Assembly: GCA_031256955.1 (NCBI GenBank)
Contig: JAIRPP010000014.1
Location: forward strand, 62,001-126,000
Length of the DNA: 64,000 nt
Direction of reading: 5' to 3'
From: Candidatus Methanoplasma sp.
GTDB lineage: Archaea > Thermoplasmatota > Thermoplasmata > Methanomassiliicoccales > Methanomethylophilaceae
Shown: positions 8,463 to 16,168 of the stretch, piece after piece
Numbering within the stretch: position 1 is the first letter of the stretch
Layout: each line of letters begins with the position of its first letter
The notes under the pieces: generated by a model
Database searches by the model: none
What the model saw: only the letters and a program-made list of their open reading frames with translations
Told to the model about the DNA's origin: nothing
Position numbers and translations under genes: made by a program

Positions 8463-9851
8463 ATGGAGAACCAGAACCTCGAATGGAAGGAATCGTGGCG
8501 CGACGATCATCTGAAATGCATATGCGCGTTCGCCAACTCGAGAGGAGGCAGGCTGGAGGTCGGGCGCGACGACAGGGGGATCGTGGTCGGCATCGAGAAC
8601 GCGAAGAAGCTGATGGAGGACATACCCAGCAAGATACGCGTCTCGATGGGGATCGTTCCCGAGGTGGAGCTGCGTGAAGAGGGCGGGAAGAAATACATTG
8701 CGGTCACCGTGGAGCCCTACCCTTCCCCGATAAGCTATGGCGGCAAGATCTACCGTCGCTCCGGAGCCACTGTTCAGGAGATGTCTGGCCCGGAGCTGGA
8801 AGCGTTCATCCTCAAGAAGACCGGGAAGACCTGGGACGACGCCTCCGTGCCCGGCGTGGAGATCGGCGACTTGGACAGGGAGGCGTTCAAGGCCTTCCGC
8901 TGGAAGGCGATCGCCACCGGGCGCATGACCGCTAAGGACTTGGAGATAACCGACGAGATGCTTCTGAGGAGGCTCATGCTCATGGACGGAGACCTCCTGA
9001 AGCGGGCGGCCCTGCTCCTGTTCCATCCGAACCCGGAGGAATGGTCCGCAGGCGCGTATCTGAAAGTGGGCTTATTCGAGAACTCGGCGGACATCCTGTA
9101 TCAGGACGAGATACGCGGCCCCCTGATCGCTCTGGCCGACAAAGCCGAGGATCTGGTGTACACCAAGTACTTCAAGGGCATGATCAGCTATCGGGGGATG
9201 CAGAGGATGGAGACGTTCCCCGTCCCGCGCATAGCGTTCCGCGAGGCGGTCCTCAACGCCATCATTCATGCGGACTACGGCGCACACAACCCCATACACA
9301 TCCACATCTATCCCGAAGAGGTGCGGATCTACAACAGCGGGGGGCTCCCGGAGAGCTGGACGGAGGACGACCTCTTCAGGAGGCACACGTCTGTGCTCCG
9401 CAATCCCAGGATAGCGGGCGCGTTCTTCCGCTCGGGGCAGATAGAGTCGTGGGGGCGCGGCATAGAGAAGATCTCCGACGCATGCAGGGACCTTGGGAGG
9501 CCGGACCCTTTCTACAGCGTCCGTCCGAGCGAGGTGATGATCGGTTTCGACACGTCGGACAGCATCGTAAGAAACGGCGATTCTGCCACAGACAGCATCG
9601 TAAGAAATGCGGATAGCATCGTAAGAAACGAAGGCAGCATCGTAAGAAGTGGCGATCCCGATGATGCGAGAGCGAGGATCCTCGCGCTGATGAAAAGCGA
9701 TCCCGGCATCACTGCGAAAGCCATCGCAGAGAAGATCGGCATGGCTCCCCGCAACGTTCAGGAGCACATCAGGGCGTTGAAGGAATCCGGAGAGGTAGAG
9801 CGCGCCGGCGCGACGAAGAAAGGGATCTGGGTCGTCAGGGAGCCCCGCTGA
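8463..9851 (+). CDS. AlbA_2 (Schlafen-like) plus ATPase-fold regulator with tandem repeats
   Basis: A 462-residue protein with an N-terminal AlbA_2 putative DNA-binding domain (about 5-120; LEWKESW opening and RGGRLEVGRDD), a GHKL ATPase-like domain (about 200-340; EAVLNAIIHADYG and IYNSGGLPE), a repeated SIVRN linker (about 366-400), and a C-terminal winged-helix domain (about 405-455). The family is common in bacteria and archaea and is thought to regulate transcription or respond to stress, but no precise function is established. The ATG at 8463 is chosen because the AlbA_2 domain begins there and GAGGCG precedes it; an upstream in-frame ATG at 8427 would add only unrelated residues. The repeats make this locus a candidate for length variation. 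Confidence 0.85.
   Translation: MENQNLEWKESWRDDHLKCICAFANSRGGRLEVGRDDRGIVVGIENAKKLMEDIPSKIRVSMGIVPEVELREEGGKKYIAVTVEPYPSPISYGGKIYRRSGATVQEMSGPELEAFILKKTGKTWDDASVPGVEIGDLDREAFKAFRWKAIATGRMTAKDLEITDEMLLRRLMLMDGDLLKRAALLLFHPNPEEWSAGAYLKVGLFENSADILYQDEIRGPLIALADKAEDLVYTKYFKGMISYRGMQRMETFPVPRIAFREAVLNAIIHADYGAHNPIHIHIYPEEVRIYNSGGLPESWTEDDLFRRHTSVLRNPRIAGAFFRSGQIESWGRGIEKISDACRDLGRPDPFYSVRPSEVMIGFDTSDSIVRNGDSATDSIVRNADSIVRNEGSIVRSGDPDDARARILALMKSDPGITAKAIAEKIGMAPRNVQEHIRALKESGEVERAGATKKGIWVVREPR
9561..9649 (+). repeat. In-frame tandem repeat tract, unit AGCATCGTAAGAAA every 21 nt
   Basis: Four copies of AGCATCGTAAGAAA start at 9561, 9594, 9615 and 9636; the last differs at its final base. Spacings are 33, 21 and 21 nt, all multiples of three, so each copy encodes SIVRN or SIVRS in the linker between the ATPase-like domain and the winged helix. 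Similar repeat linkers are common in this protein family and can gain or lose units. Confidence 0.85.
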
Positions 9852-9885
9852 CCCGGCATCCCCGCGCCGGGCAAGAGCAGCCGTA

Positions 9886-10083
9886 TCACGCATCCAATGC
9901 GGTCTCCGATTCCGCCCTCAGCTCCTCCACTCTTCTCTTCAGGCGCAGGACGTCGCTCCGGCTCGGCTCCCAGCCTTCGAACATGTTGGCGCTAAGGGCG
10001 TGCCACACTCCGCGGAAGTCTTTCTCGTTTTCGAACCGGATCCCCATTATCGTCAATTCCGATCTGTTAACATCCAGTTTCAT
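9886..10083 (-). CDS. Small hypothetical protein
   Basis: A 65-residue minus-strand reading frame converging on the AlbA_2 gene. The N-terminal half (KLDVNRSEL, then ENEKDFRGVWHAL) looks like a small alpha/beta segment and the C-terminal half is a likely amphipathic helix or short coiled coil (DVLRLKRRVEELRAESE). GGAGCAG precedes the ATG at a usable distance. There is no recognisable family. The ordered composition and ribosome site favour a real gene, but its size keeps confidence moderate. Confidence 0.55.
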   Translation of the reverse strand: MKLDVNRSELTIMGIRFENEKDFRGVWHALSANMFEGWEPSRSDVLRLKRRVEELRAESETALDA

Positions 10084-10461
10084 TTCAACTGCTCCGAGCC
10101 TTATGCTGATGTCCGATCCGACAAAACGTTCTTAACGGTTTCTAGGCCAGATCTGCGCTGGCGGCATCATCGGGAGACGCGATGCGCATCCAGATCAGGC
10201 ATGGGGCTCTTCGTTTGGATCATGGCATGCGGTGATCGGATTCTATGCCTAGCCCGCATCGTAAGAAAGGGGTGTGCCATCGTAGAAAACTCCGCAGAGA
10301 AACGACGCAGATCGATGCAGGGGCCGGTCGCACCAATCTCTGATCCGTCGTCGCCCGCGGCGGGTTGAATCGCCCAGGGCACTCCATCTGCGCATGCGCA
10401 GGCTTTTGCCCGATCTCTTCCGCCGAATCCCCCGATCGCAATCGCGCAGCGCCCACGGGGC
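10084..10461 (+). other. Intergenic stretch with gene debris
   Basis: About 380 nt with no intact gene. Its main content is the decayed repeat pair at 10256-10290. One plus-strand frame across that pair reads RIVRKG...AIVENS, like the repeat linker of the AlbA_2 protein, but no conserved domain surrounds it. Confidence 0.45.
10256..10290 (+). repeat. Decayed second copy of the 21-nt repeat tract
   Basis: GCATCGTAAGAAA occurs at 10256-10268, identical to the core of the repeats inside the AlbA_2 gene about 600 nt away. A near copy, CCATCGTAGAAAA, follows with CATCGT exactly 21 nt further on. The shared period and wording indicate a remnant of a paralogous AlbA_2-type gene. Confidence 0.6.
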
Positions 10462-11490
10462 TCACCCGGCGCGCCCCAGGGCCTCCGCGATCCTCCCCTC
10501 GAGGAGCGCCAGCGTCTCCGCCTCTGCGGCCGCGATCCCTGGATGCGGGAACTTCGCGTTGGCATCCTTCGCGGCGGCAAGCGCCTTCAGCCCCGCCTCC
10601 CTGTCGCCTTCCACGAAGAACCTGTACGCCGCCAGCGTCCGCAGGGTCCCGGGCATCGCGACCCTTTTCAGAAACGCCTTCATCCCGCTTCTCTCGTAGA
10701 TCGCCCTAGCCTTGACGGCGTCGGGCTCGACCGCGGAGTAGTGGAACAGCAGCTCGCAGAGCGCGGCGTTCCTGTAGCTGGCGGGAAGCCTGTCCATGGG
10801 CGTGCTCTCGTAGACAGCGATCACTTCTCTCCTGCCCCCCGCGCCGCACAGGCGGTCCGCCCCCATCATCCCGAGGATCGCTACGAGGGGGTTGTACCGG
10901 TCCGCGCCCTCCGGCAGCTCGAAATCGCTCGCGTCGAAGTCGCGGATGCGCTTTCCATCGATGACCCCCGCGGTTATCCTGAGGATCATCCACAGGCAGC
11001 GGGCGGCCTCCGGGGAGCGAGACGCGCAGGACCTCTTCTTGCCGTCGTTCAGCGTCCCGAGCGAGGACATCGGGATCAGGCTCAAGGCGGCGATCGCGGC
11101 GTTCGAGTATGCGAACGCGAAGACCGCCACGGATGCGCCCCCGCTGACGGCGGGATGCGCCAGCAGCGCGAAGGCGGCCGCGGCAACGAGGGCGTTGGCG
11201 ACGCCCCCGCCGAGCAGGTACAGATTGAAGCGGAAGTCCTCGAACCTGTCCGTAGGCCTCATCTGGCAGCTCGAGTGCAGCGCGCCCCCCATGGCGCCTC
11301 CAGTCCTCCGCGCCCTCAGCCTCCCGTTCTCCCGCGACAGCGTCAGCGAGCACACTGAGAAGGACTGGAAGCCGTATCCGGAGAGCCTTCCGCAGGCGAA
11401 GCGCGCCAGCTCGTGTATGATCGCGCCCAGTGCGAGGGAGAGGATCGCCGCGGGAAGGAACAGAAGGATCGAAAACGTCAATTCATCCAT
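10462..11490 (-). CDS. M50-like integral membrane protein with degenerate zinc motif
   Basis: A 342-residue protein starting at ATG 11490, where a hydrophobic segment begins at once (LTFSILLFLPAAIL). The next segment contains IIHELARFACG, at the place where M50/site-2 proteases have HExxH; here the second His is Arg. Two more hydrophobic stretches follow, then a LNDGKK motif that may stand for the distal metal-ligand region, and a long soluble helical tail (about 180-342) with TPR-like character. It may be an inactive relative of intramembrane proteases or use altered metal ligands. It is alone, between remnants of accessory genes. Assignment to M50 is by pattern only. Confidence 0.65.
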   Translation of the reverse strand: MDELTFSILLFLPAAILSLALGAIIHELARFACGRLSGYGFQSFSVCSLTLSRENGRLRARRTGGAMGGALHSSCQMRPTDRFEDFRFNLYLLGGGVANALVAAAAFALLAHPAVSGGASVAVFAFAYSNAAIAALSLIPMSSLGTLNDGKKRSCASRSPEAARCLWMILRITAGVIDGKRIRDFDASDFELPEGADRYNPLVAILGMMGADRLCGAGGRREVIAVYESTPMDRLPASYRNAALCELLFHYSAVEPDAVKARAIYERSGMKAFLKRVAMPGTLRTLAAYRFFVEGDREAGLKALAAAKDANAKFPHPGIAAAEAETLALLEGRIAEALGRAG

Positions 11491-11598
11491 AATCAACCAT
11501 CTCTTTGCGGCAGGCCGCCGTTTTTCTAGAGGCGCCATGAAGGGAGCCGATATAAACCTAACTCTGCGCCGCTCGGGCGCGTTCGGTGCGTCCGCGCC

Positions 11599-11854
11599 TC
11601 AATCGTCCGAGGCCGCGTCGGTCTCCTGCTCGTAGTAATGCGAGTGGTCTATCCCCCTCATGAACGTCTCGCGGTCGGAGATCCCGTCGGTAAGGGCTGC
11701 TCTCAGCAGGCTCTTCAGCGGGCCGCCGTCCGTCGCGCTCCCCGCGGAGCGCGCCGACCACGTCTATGGCCGAGAACCGCCATTTGGAGCATTCGTCGTC
11801 CCAGACGGCCCCGACCTTCATGTCGTCGAAGAATCTGATCGAGATCTCGTCCAA
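11599..11854 (-). pseudogene. Frameshifted BRO/DinD-like antirepressor remnant
   Basis: From a TTG at 11854 the minus strand encodes SIRFFDDMKVGAVWDDE and WRFSAIDVVGAL, the typical opening of BRO-N/DinD-like domains. After about 40 residues that frame degrades into an arginine-rich shadow. The sensible continuation is in another frame: GPLKSLLRAALTDG, then FMRGIDHSHYYEQE, ending at a TGA complementary to 11599-11601. The two halves make a short protein that has lost most of the usual domain and its frame. Such genes are often carried by viruses and mobile DNA, in keeping with the accessory character of this region. Confidence 0.6.
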
Positions 11855-11912
11855 GCGCCATGCGCCTCCGCGGGGAAAAGGTAATTAAGCGGCTCCCTCC
11901 TGCCGTCGGAGC

Positions 11913-12173
11913 ATGGAGATAAGAGTGGACGAAGGAGTCAGGAAGAGGATAGCGGAGGAGGGGAGGGACTATAGGGTGTGCACCTCGTGCACCGGCCCCG
12001 CGCTCGTCCCCACCTCGGTGAAGCCCCCGAAGACCTCCGACATAGTCGTCGAGATCGGCGGCAACAGGCTGTACGTGTCCCGCGTCCAGGCGAACTACAT
12101 ACGCGCGGTCACGGAGGACATGTTCTACGACGACGAAGAGATAGACGCGTGCCCGGTGTTCTACCGCAGGTGA
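11913..12173 (+). CDS. Small conserved archaeal protein with CxxC motif
   Basis: An 86-residue protein with a basic/acidic helical start (about 1-20), a CTSCTGP motif (about 23-29), a beta-rich middle containing DIVVEIGGNRLYVSRVQ, and an acidic end. There is no membrane segment. A TATA-like TAATTAA lies near 11880-11886, so the transcript would be almost leaderless. It converges with the ThiI-like gene, leaving one base between their stops. The cysteine pair could bind metal or be redox-active. I do not recognise a characterised family. Confidence 0.7.
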   Translation: MEIRVDEGVRKRIAEEGRDYRVCTSCTGPALVPTSVKPPKTSDIVVEIGGNRLYVSRVQANYIRAVTEDMFYDDEEIDACPVFYRR

Positions 12174-12174
12174 A

Positions 12175-12804
12175 TCAGGACACCCTGGATATCGCTTCGA
12201 ACGCCCTAGTGTACAGGGACTCCATCCCGCACGCCTCGTCGTACTTCGCGACCCTGGACCTGTCCGCCTCGGTGGCGGGCCCCTGCGGGACCATCCCGCA
12301 CGAGACCGACGGGATTATGGAGAGCTCGTATGTGCCGATCTCCCTGGCGATCTTCTCGATCTCCAGCTTGTCGTAGCCTATCAGCGGCCTCAGGACCGGG
12401 AAGCCCAGCCCCTCGTTCTCGAACACGATGTTGTGCATGGTCTGGGACGCCACCTGCCCGAGGGAGTCCCCCATGACTATGGCCTCCGCGCCTATGCTCT
12501 TAGCCAGCTCCCTCGCGGTCCTCTGCATGGCCCTCTTGCACATGACGCACTGGTAGTGCGGGTCGCACTGGGACTTGTGTATCGCCATCTGGTTGGGGCC
12601 GTGGGGCGCGCTGTACAGCGGGACCTCCCTCCCGGTGACCTCCCTCAGCCTCGCCGCGATCCTGACGACCTTGTCGAAGGTCCTGTCGTCCGCGTAGGGG
12701 CGGTTGTCCATGTGCAGGACCGCTATGTCCGCGCCCGCCCTGCTCATGAGGTAGGCGGCCACGGGGGAGTCTATCCCGCCGGAGATGAGGCAGACGGCCT
12801 TCAC
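12175..12804 (-). CDS. ThiI-like PP-loop sulfurtransferase/adenylating enzyme
   Basis: A 209-residue protein matching the PP-loop (AANH) domain of ThiI. It has the nucleotide-binding SGGIDSPVAAYL motif near the N-terminus, a CVMCKR cysteine pair about residue 105, and the GDSLGQVASQT motif. It lacks the N-terminal ferredoxin-like and THUMP domains of full ThiI and the rhodanese tail. ThiI adenylates tRNA U8 or the thiamine-pathway carrier before sulfur transfer; stand-alone PP-loop homologues may perform 4-thiouridine or related tRNA thiolation with another tRNA-binding partner. The GTG start overlaps the upstream stop (GTGA) and follows GAGGGGG. It is last in the METTL5-Csl4 operon, which fits RNA work. 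Confidence 0.85.
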   Translation of the reverse strand: MKAVCLISGGIDSPVAAYLMSRAGADIAVLHMDNRPYADDRTFDKVVRIAARLREVTGREVPLYSAPHGPNQMAIHKSQCDPHYQCVMCKRAMQRTARELAKSIGAEAIVMGDSLGQVASQTMHNIVFENEGLGFPVLRPLIGYDKLEIEKIAREIGTYELSIIPSVSCGMVPQGPATEADRSRVAKYDEACGMESLYTRAFEAISRVS

Positions 12805-12989
12805 GTGTTGAACCCCCTCATGTCGAAGAAGGGGCCGTCGTCGCACTCGCCGTCGTCGCAGTCCTCCTGGAGCATGCAGTACATCATCTCCACCATCTTC
12901 CTGAGGGAGTCCAGCTCGGAGCGCAGGCTCCGGACCTCCTTCCGGAGGGATTCCAGCTTCCCGGGGTCAGACGCGCCCGACGTCGCCAT
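12801..12989 (-). CDS. Small coiled-coil protein
   Basis: A 62-residue protein with a clear heptad-rich helix (KLESLRKEVRSLRSELDSL) and an acidic, cysteine-containing end (CDDGECDDG). Its start lies inside the 3' end of the Csl4 gene (23-nt overlap) and its stop overlaps the ThiI-like start, so it is fully embedded in a tightly packed operon. The coiled coil suggests oligomerisation or an accessory role for a neighbour. I know no family for it. Confidence 0.7.
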   Translation of the reverse strand: MATSGASDPGKLESLRKEVRSLRSELDSLRKMVEMMYCMLQEDCDDGECDDGPFFDMRGFNT

Positions 12990-13533
12990 AGTCGTCAGCC
13001 AGCTTCCTCTGGTACGCGCGCTCGCATTCGGTGCAGTACAGCCCCTTGCCCTTCCTGACGAGCTTGGTCTTGCACGCGCCGCAGAGGGACCTGACGACTC
13101 CGAGGTGGTCGTCCTTGGTGGTCAGCTGCAGCGACGGGCTCACGCCGGTCACCCTCGCCCTGATTATGTCCCCCCTCCGGAGCTCCTTGGACACGTCGTC
13201 GGTGTAGCCCTGCGAGATCTTGGAGACGTGGATCGTCGCGTAGGTCTCGCCGCCCAGCCCGCGGGGCACGCCCTCCTTGGCGACCACGTCCGCGGTCGCC
13301 ATGGTGTTCCTTATGTCCGCCACCACGGCGTACACCAGGTCCCCCGGCTTCAGCACGTTGGGGGGGTTCGGCGAGGACACCCTCGCCACGCATTCGTCGT
13401 CGTCGAGGTCCAGGACCCCTATCTGCGACGCGTAGACCTTGCCGTCGCACGCAAAGGTCCCGTCGGACGCGAGGTATTCCTCCTCCTCCGCGACCTCGTC
13501 TCCGGGAAAAACTTCCATTCCGCTCTTCTTCAC
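12967..13533 (-). CDS. csl4: Archaeal exosome subunit Csl4
   Basis: A 188-residue RNA-binding cap protein of the archaeal exosome, which degrades and trims RNA 3' ends in the cytosol. The order is an N-terminal barrel-like domain (about 5-60, FPGDEVAEEEEYL), an S1 RNA-binding domain (about 60-145, LKPGDLVYAVVADI and HVSKISQGY) and a C-terminal zinc ribbon with CGAC and CTEC cysteine pairs. The start is GTG at 13533, preceded by GGTGATTT, which overlaps the METTL5 stop five bases upstream. Csl4 next to METTL5-type methyltransferases is a known archaeal gene order. It looks complete. Confidence 0.93.
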   Translation of the reverse strand: MKKSGMEVFPGDEVAEEEEYLASDGTFACDGKVYASQIGVLDLDDDECVARVSSPNPPNVLKPGDLVYAVVADIRNTMATADVVAKEGVPRGLGGETYATIHVSKISQGYTDDVSKELRRGDIIRARVTGVSPSLQLTTKDDHLGVVRSLCGACKTKLVRKGKGLYCTECERAYQRKLADDYGDVGRV

Positions 13534-13538
13534 TCAAA

Positions 13539-14135
13539 TCACCTTATGTTTACCGCCACGATGTCGATCGGCTTCGATTTCTCTCTATGGAACGCGAATA
13601 GATGGGGGATGCGATACTTATAGGTTCTATCCCATTCGACGCGCCTGCCCCTCTCCTCCGCGTACTCCCTGAGGAACCCGAGCGTCTCCGCCTTGTGTAT
13701 GGAGTACACCGACCCCGCGGACTCCATCGCCTTGTCCAGGAACGGGCGGTCCGCCCCCCTGGACTGGCACCCGAACGGGGGGTTCATGACCACCGTGTCC
13801 GCATGGGCGGACACCTCCGACACGAGGGACTTCTTGTACGAGACGGCCGCGCCGATCCCCGCGGCGTGCCTCTCCGCGACCGCGAGCGCCTTCTCGTCCG
13901 CGTCTATCCCGGAGACCTCCGCCGCTCCCAGGAGCCACGCGCCGACGGAGAGCACCCCCGTGCCGCACCCGAGGTCCAGGACCCTCATCCCGCCTATGTC
14001 CCCCCTGGAGTACGCCTCGAACAGCACGTCCGCGGCCACGCCCGCGGGCGTGGCGTACTGCTCCAGGGCGGGGTCGGGCTCCTCGAACGGCGGGACTCTC
14101 GACAGCGCGATCTCCAGATCCCTCTTCTTGATCAC
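13539..14135 (-). CDS. METTL5-family RNA methyltransferase
   Basis: A 198-residue class I SAM methyltransferase. The N-terminus carries the METTL5-type substrate region (LEQYATPAGVAADVLF), followed by the SAM-binding glycine motif VLDLGCGTGVLSVGA (about 50-65) and the NPPFG catalytic motif of N6-adenine methyltransferases (about 115-119); YSIHKAET also matches the family. Human METTL5 makes m6A in 18S rRNA; an archaeal member is expected to act on 16S rRNA or related RNA. The GTG at 14135 is chosen because homology begins there; the longer upstream reading is unconserved. It is first in the METTL5-Csl4-coiled coil-ThiI-like operon. Confidence 0.9.
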   Translation of the reverse strand: MIKKRDLEIALSRVPPFEEPDPALEQYATPAGVAADVLFEAYSRGDIGGMRVLDLGCGTGVLSVGAWLLGAAEVSGIDADEKALAVAERHAAGIGAAVSYKKSLVSEVSAHADTVVMNPPFGCQSRGADRPFLDKAMESAGSVYSIHKAETLGFLREYAEERGRRVEWDRTYKYRIPHLFAFHREKSKPIDIVAVNIR

Positions 14136-14391
14136 GCCCTCAGATCCCGCCCCCCCGTAAAAGGGTTCCGCACGCCTATTGCCTGAAAGGACAACAGCCG
14201 GGGGGATCGTTCGCCCCGGGCTCCCGGAGCCCCGACCGCATGTATCGCCCGTCCCGACAAAACCGCCGAAACGTCTATCCATCGCGGCATATGGTGGATG
14301 AATGACCAAGGGTATTTTTCAACTTCGCGTGAAGATTAAATACTTTCATAAAATCGCCAGCCACGAGGCCCCGAGGCCCCAAGGTGATCAG

Positions 14392-15990
14392 ATGTCAATA
14401 GAGAACTCTAAATCAACCACAGGAACCGCGATACGCGTGAAGGACCCCTGCCCGATAAACGGCATGTGCCCCGTGTGCATAGAGGACTGCAACGTGCTGT
14501 GCGAGGTCGGAAAGGGCGCGCTCAGGGGCCGCGAGGTCCTGTATCCCAGCCCGGAGCACTTCGGCAAATCCACCGCCGCGTCCAACAAGGACTACTTCCT
14601 CGACTGGTCCCACTTCCAGGTCATGGCCGAGCTCATCGGCGCCAAGGGCATAGAGCCCAACCCCGACGTCGCGTTCTTCGAGAACGTCGACATCAAGACC
14701 GTCGTGGGGACCAGGAGCAAGAACCCCATAAGCATGTCCCTGCCCGTCCACATAGCCGGGCTCGGCTCCACCGCGGTCGCCAAGACCAACTGGAGGGAGC
14801 TGGCGGCCGGAGCGGCCATGGCCGGCGTCTGCGAGGTCATAGGCGAGAACGTGTGCGGGATGGACCCGGACGCGACCTACTCCAACGGCAAGGTCCAGAA
14901 CTCCCCCGACCTGGCGTTCCGCGTGAAGTCCTACACCGACTTCTGGGACGGCAAGAACGGCCGCATAGTCCTCCAGACCAACGTCGAGGACGGCCGCGGC
15001 GGGGTCGACGACTACGGCGCGTCCAAGCTCGGGGTCACTGTCATAGAGAGGAAATGGGGACAGGGCGCGAAGGCCATCGGCGGAGAGGTCAGGCTCAACA
15101 CGCTCGAGAGGGCGCTGGAGCTCAAGTCCCGCGGATACATAGTCATGCCCGACCCGGAGGACAAGGCGGTCCAGAAGGCGTTCAAGGACGGCGTGTTCAA
15201 GACCTTCGAGAGGCACAGCCGCGTCGGGTTCCCCGACGAGGCCTCCTTCCTCGAGGACATAGACCAGCTCAGGGGCAAGTTCAAGAACGTCTTCCTGAAG
15301 ACCGGCGCGTACAAGCCCGAGGTCGTCGCGTTCACCATGAGGTGCGCGTCCAAGGCGAAGATCGACCTCCTGACGTTCGACGCGGCGGGCGGCGGCACCG
15401 GGATGTCCCCGGTCACCCACATGAACGAGCTCAGCTCCCCCGGCATCTGGCTGTTCAGCCAGGTCATGGCGTGCGCCAGGGAGCTCAAGGCCCAGGGCCG
15501 CTTCGTGCCCGACCTCTCGTTCGCGGGCGGGTTCATCAACGAGTCTCAGATGTACAAGGCGTTCGCCCTCTCCGACCTCGGCGAGGGCCCGCTGGTGAAG
15601 TCCATCGCCATGGCCAGGGGCCCCATAACGGCGGCCCTGAAGGGAAAGCACTTCGCGGAGCTGGCGGAGAAGAAGCAGCTCCCCGAGAGCTTCACCTCCC
15701 TGTACGGCGCGGACCCCGCCAAGTTCTTCATAAAGGCGGAGGACATAGCGGCGAAGTACTCCGGCAAGGCGCTCGGCAAGGACGTCCCGTGGGGCGCGGT
15801 CAGCCTGTACACGTTCTTCAACGAGAGGCTCGGCGAGGGGCTGAAGCAGCTGATGGCCGGGACCCGCAAGTTCAAGCTCGAGTGCATAGAGAGCGAGGAC
15901 ATCGTCGCGCTCTCCGAGTACGCGAGCAAGGTGTCCGGCGTCGAGACCCTGGACGCGAGGGCGGCCAGGGTCATGAAGGCCCTGCTCTGA
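14392..15990 (+). CDS. FMN-binding glutamate synthase-family enzyme
   Basis: A 532-residue protein built around the FMN-binding barrel of glutamate synthase (FDAAGGGTGMSPVTHMNE; FAGGFINESQMYKA; VKSIAMARGP). The N-terminus has a cysteine cluster (CPINGMCPVCIEDCNVLC) that could hold an iron-sulfur centre. No glutaminase domain is fused or adjacent, so ammonia or a separate amidotransferase would supply nitrogen, as in other archaeal stand-alone synthase domains. The ATG at 14392 is preceded by AAGGTGATCAG, a near-perfect ribosome site. TTAAATACTT near 14336 is the likely TATA box. The exact reaction is uncertain because this family also includes enzymes that do not make glutamate. Confidence 0.85.
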   Translation: MSIENSKSTTGTAIRVKDPCPINGMCPVCIEDCNVLCEVGKGALRGREVLYPSPEHFGKSTAASNKDYFLDWSHFQVMAELIGAKGIEPNPDVAFFENVDIKTVVGTRSKNPISMSLPVHIAGLGSTAVAKTNWRELAAGAAMAGVCEVIGENVCGMDPDATYSNGKVQNSPDLAFRVKSYTDFWDGKNGRIVLQTNVEDGRGGVDDYGASKLGVTVIERKWGQGAKAIGGEVRLNTLERALELKSRGYIVMPDPEDKAVQKAFKDGVFKTFERHSRVGFPDEASFLEDIDQLRGKFKNVFLKTGAYKPEVVAFTMRCASKAKIDLLTFDAAGGGTGMSPVTHMNELSSPGIWLFSQVMACARELKAQGRFVPDLSFAGGFINESQMYKAFALSDLGEGPLVKSIAMARGPITAALKGKHFAELAEKKQLPESFTSLYGADPAKFFIKAEDIAAKYSGKALGKDVPWGAVSLYTFFNERLGEGLKQLMAGTRKFKLECIESEDIVALSEYASKVSGVETLDARAARVMKALL

Positions 15991-16004
15991 GGGCCGCGCA
16001 AACC

Positions 16005-16030
16005 GCCTCCGCCGCGCGAGCGGCGGAGGC
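16005..16030 (+). terminator. Hairpin terminator after the glutamate synthase-like gene
   Basis: GCCTCCGCCGC pairs perfectly over 11 bp with GCGGCGGAGGC around a GCGA tetraloop, 14 nt after the stop codon. The T-rich stretch ATTATATTTT follows at 16034-16043. Confidence 0.75.
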
Positions 16031-16113
16031 CCATTATATTTTCCCGCCCGGCCCGCCGGGCTTTTATCCCCGCCTCTGCGCACCGCGCGCCTCGGATCGG
16101 ATCCCGCCCTCCA

Positions 16114-16164
16114 GTCAGAAAACCGTATATTTATGGACGGCGTCGGGGGCGGATAGGGGGAAAC
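16114..16164 (+). promoter_or_regulatory. Surface-protein promoter and leader cassette, copy 1
   Basis: GTCAGAAAA (16114-16122) precedes a TATA box (GTATATTTA, 16125-16133), and GGGGGAAAC follows at 16156-16164. The same elements recur with identical 42-nt spacing at 16813-16863. Here they lead directly into the repeat-protein start at 16169. Confidence 0.6.
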
Positions 16165-16168
16165 GGGA

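Noticed and set aside
13533-14309. Longer METTL5 reading frame starting near 14309
   Set aside because: The extra 58 residues are unconserved and run through promoter-like DNA; homology begins at GTG 14135.
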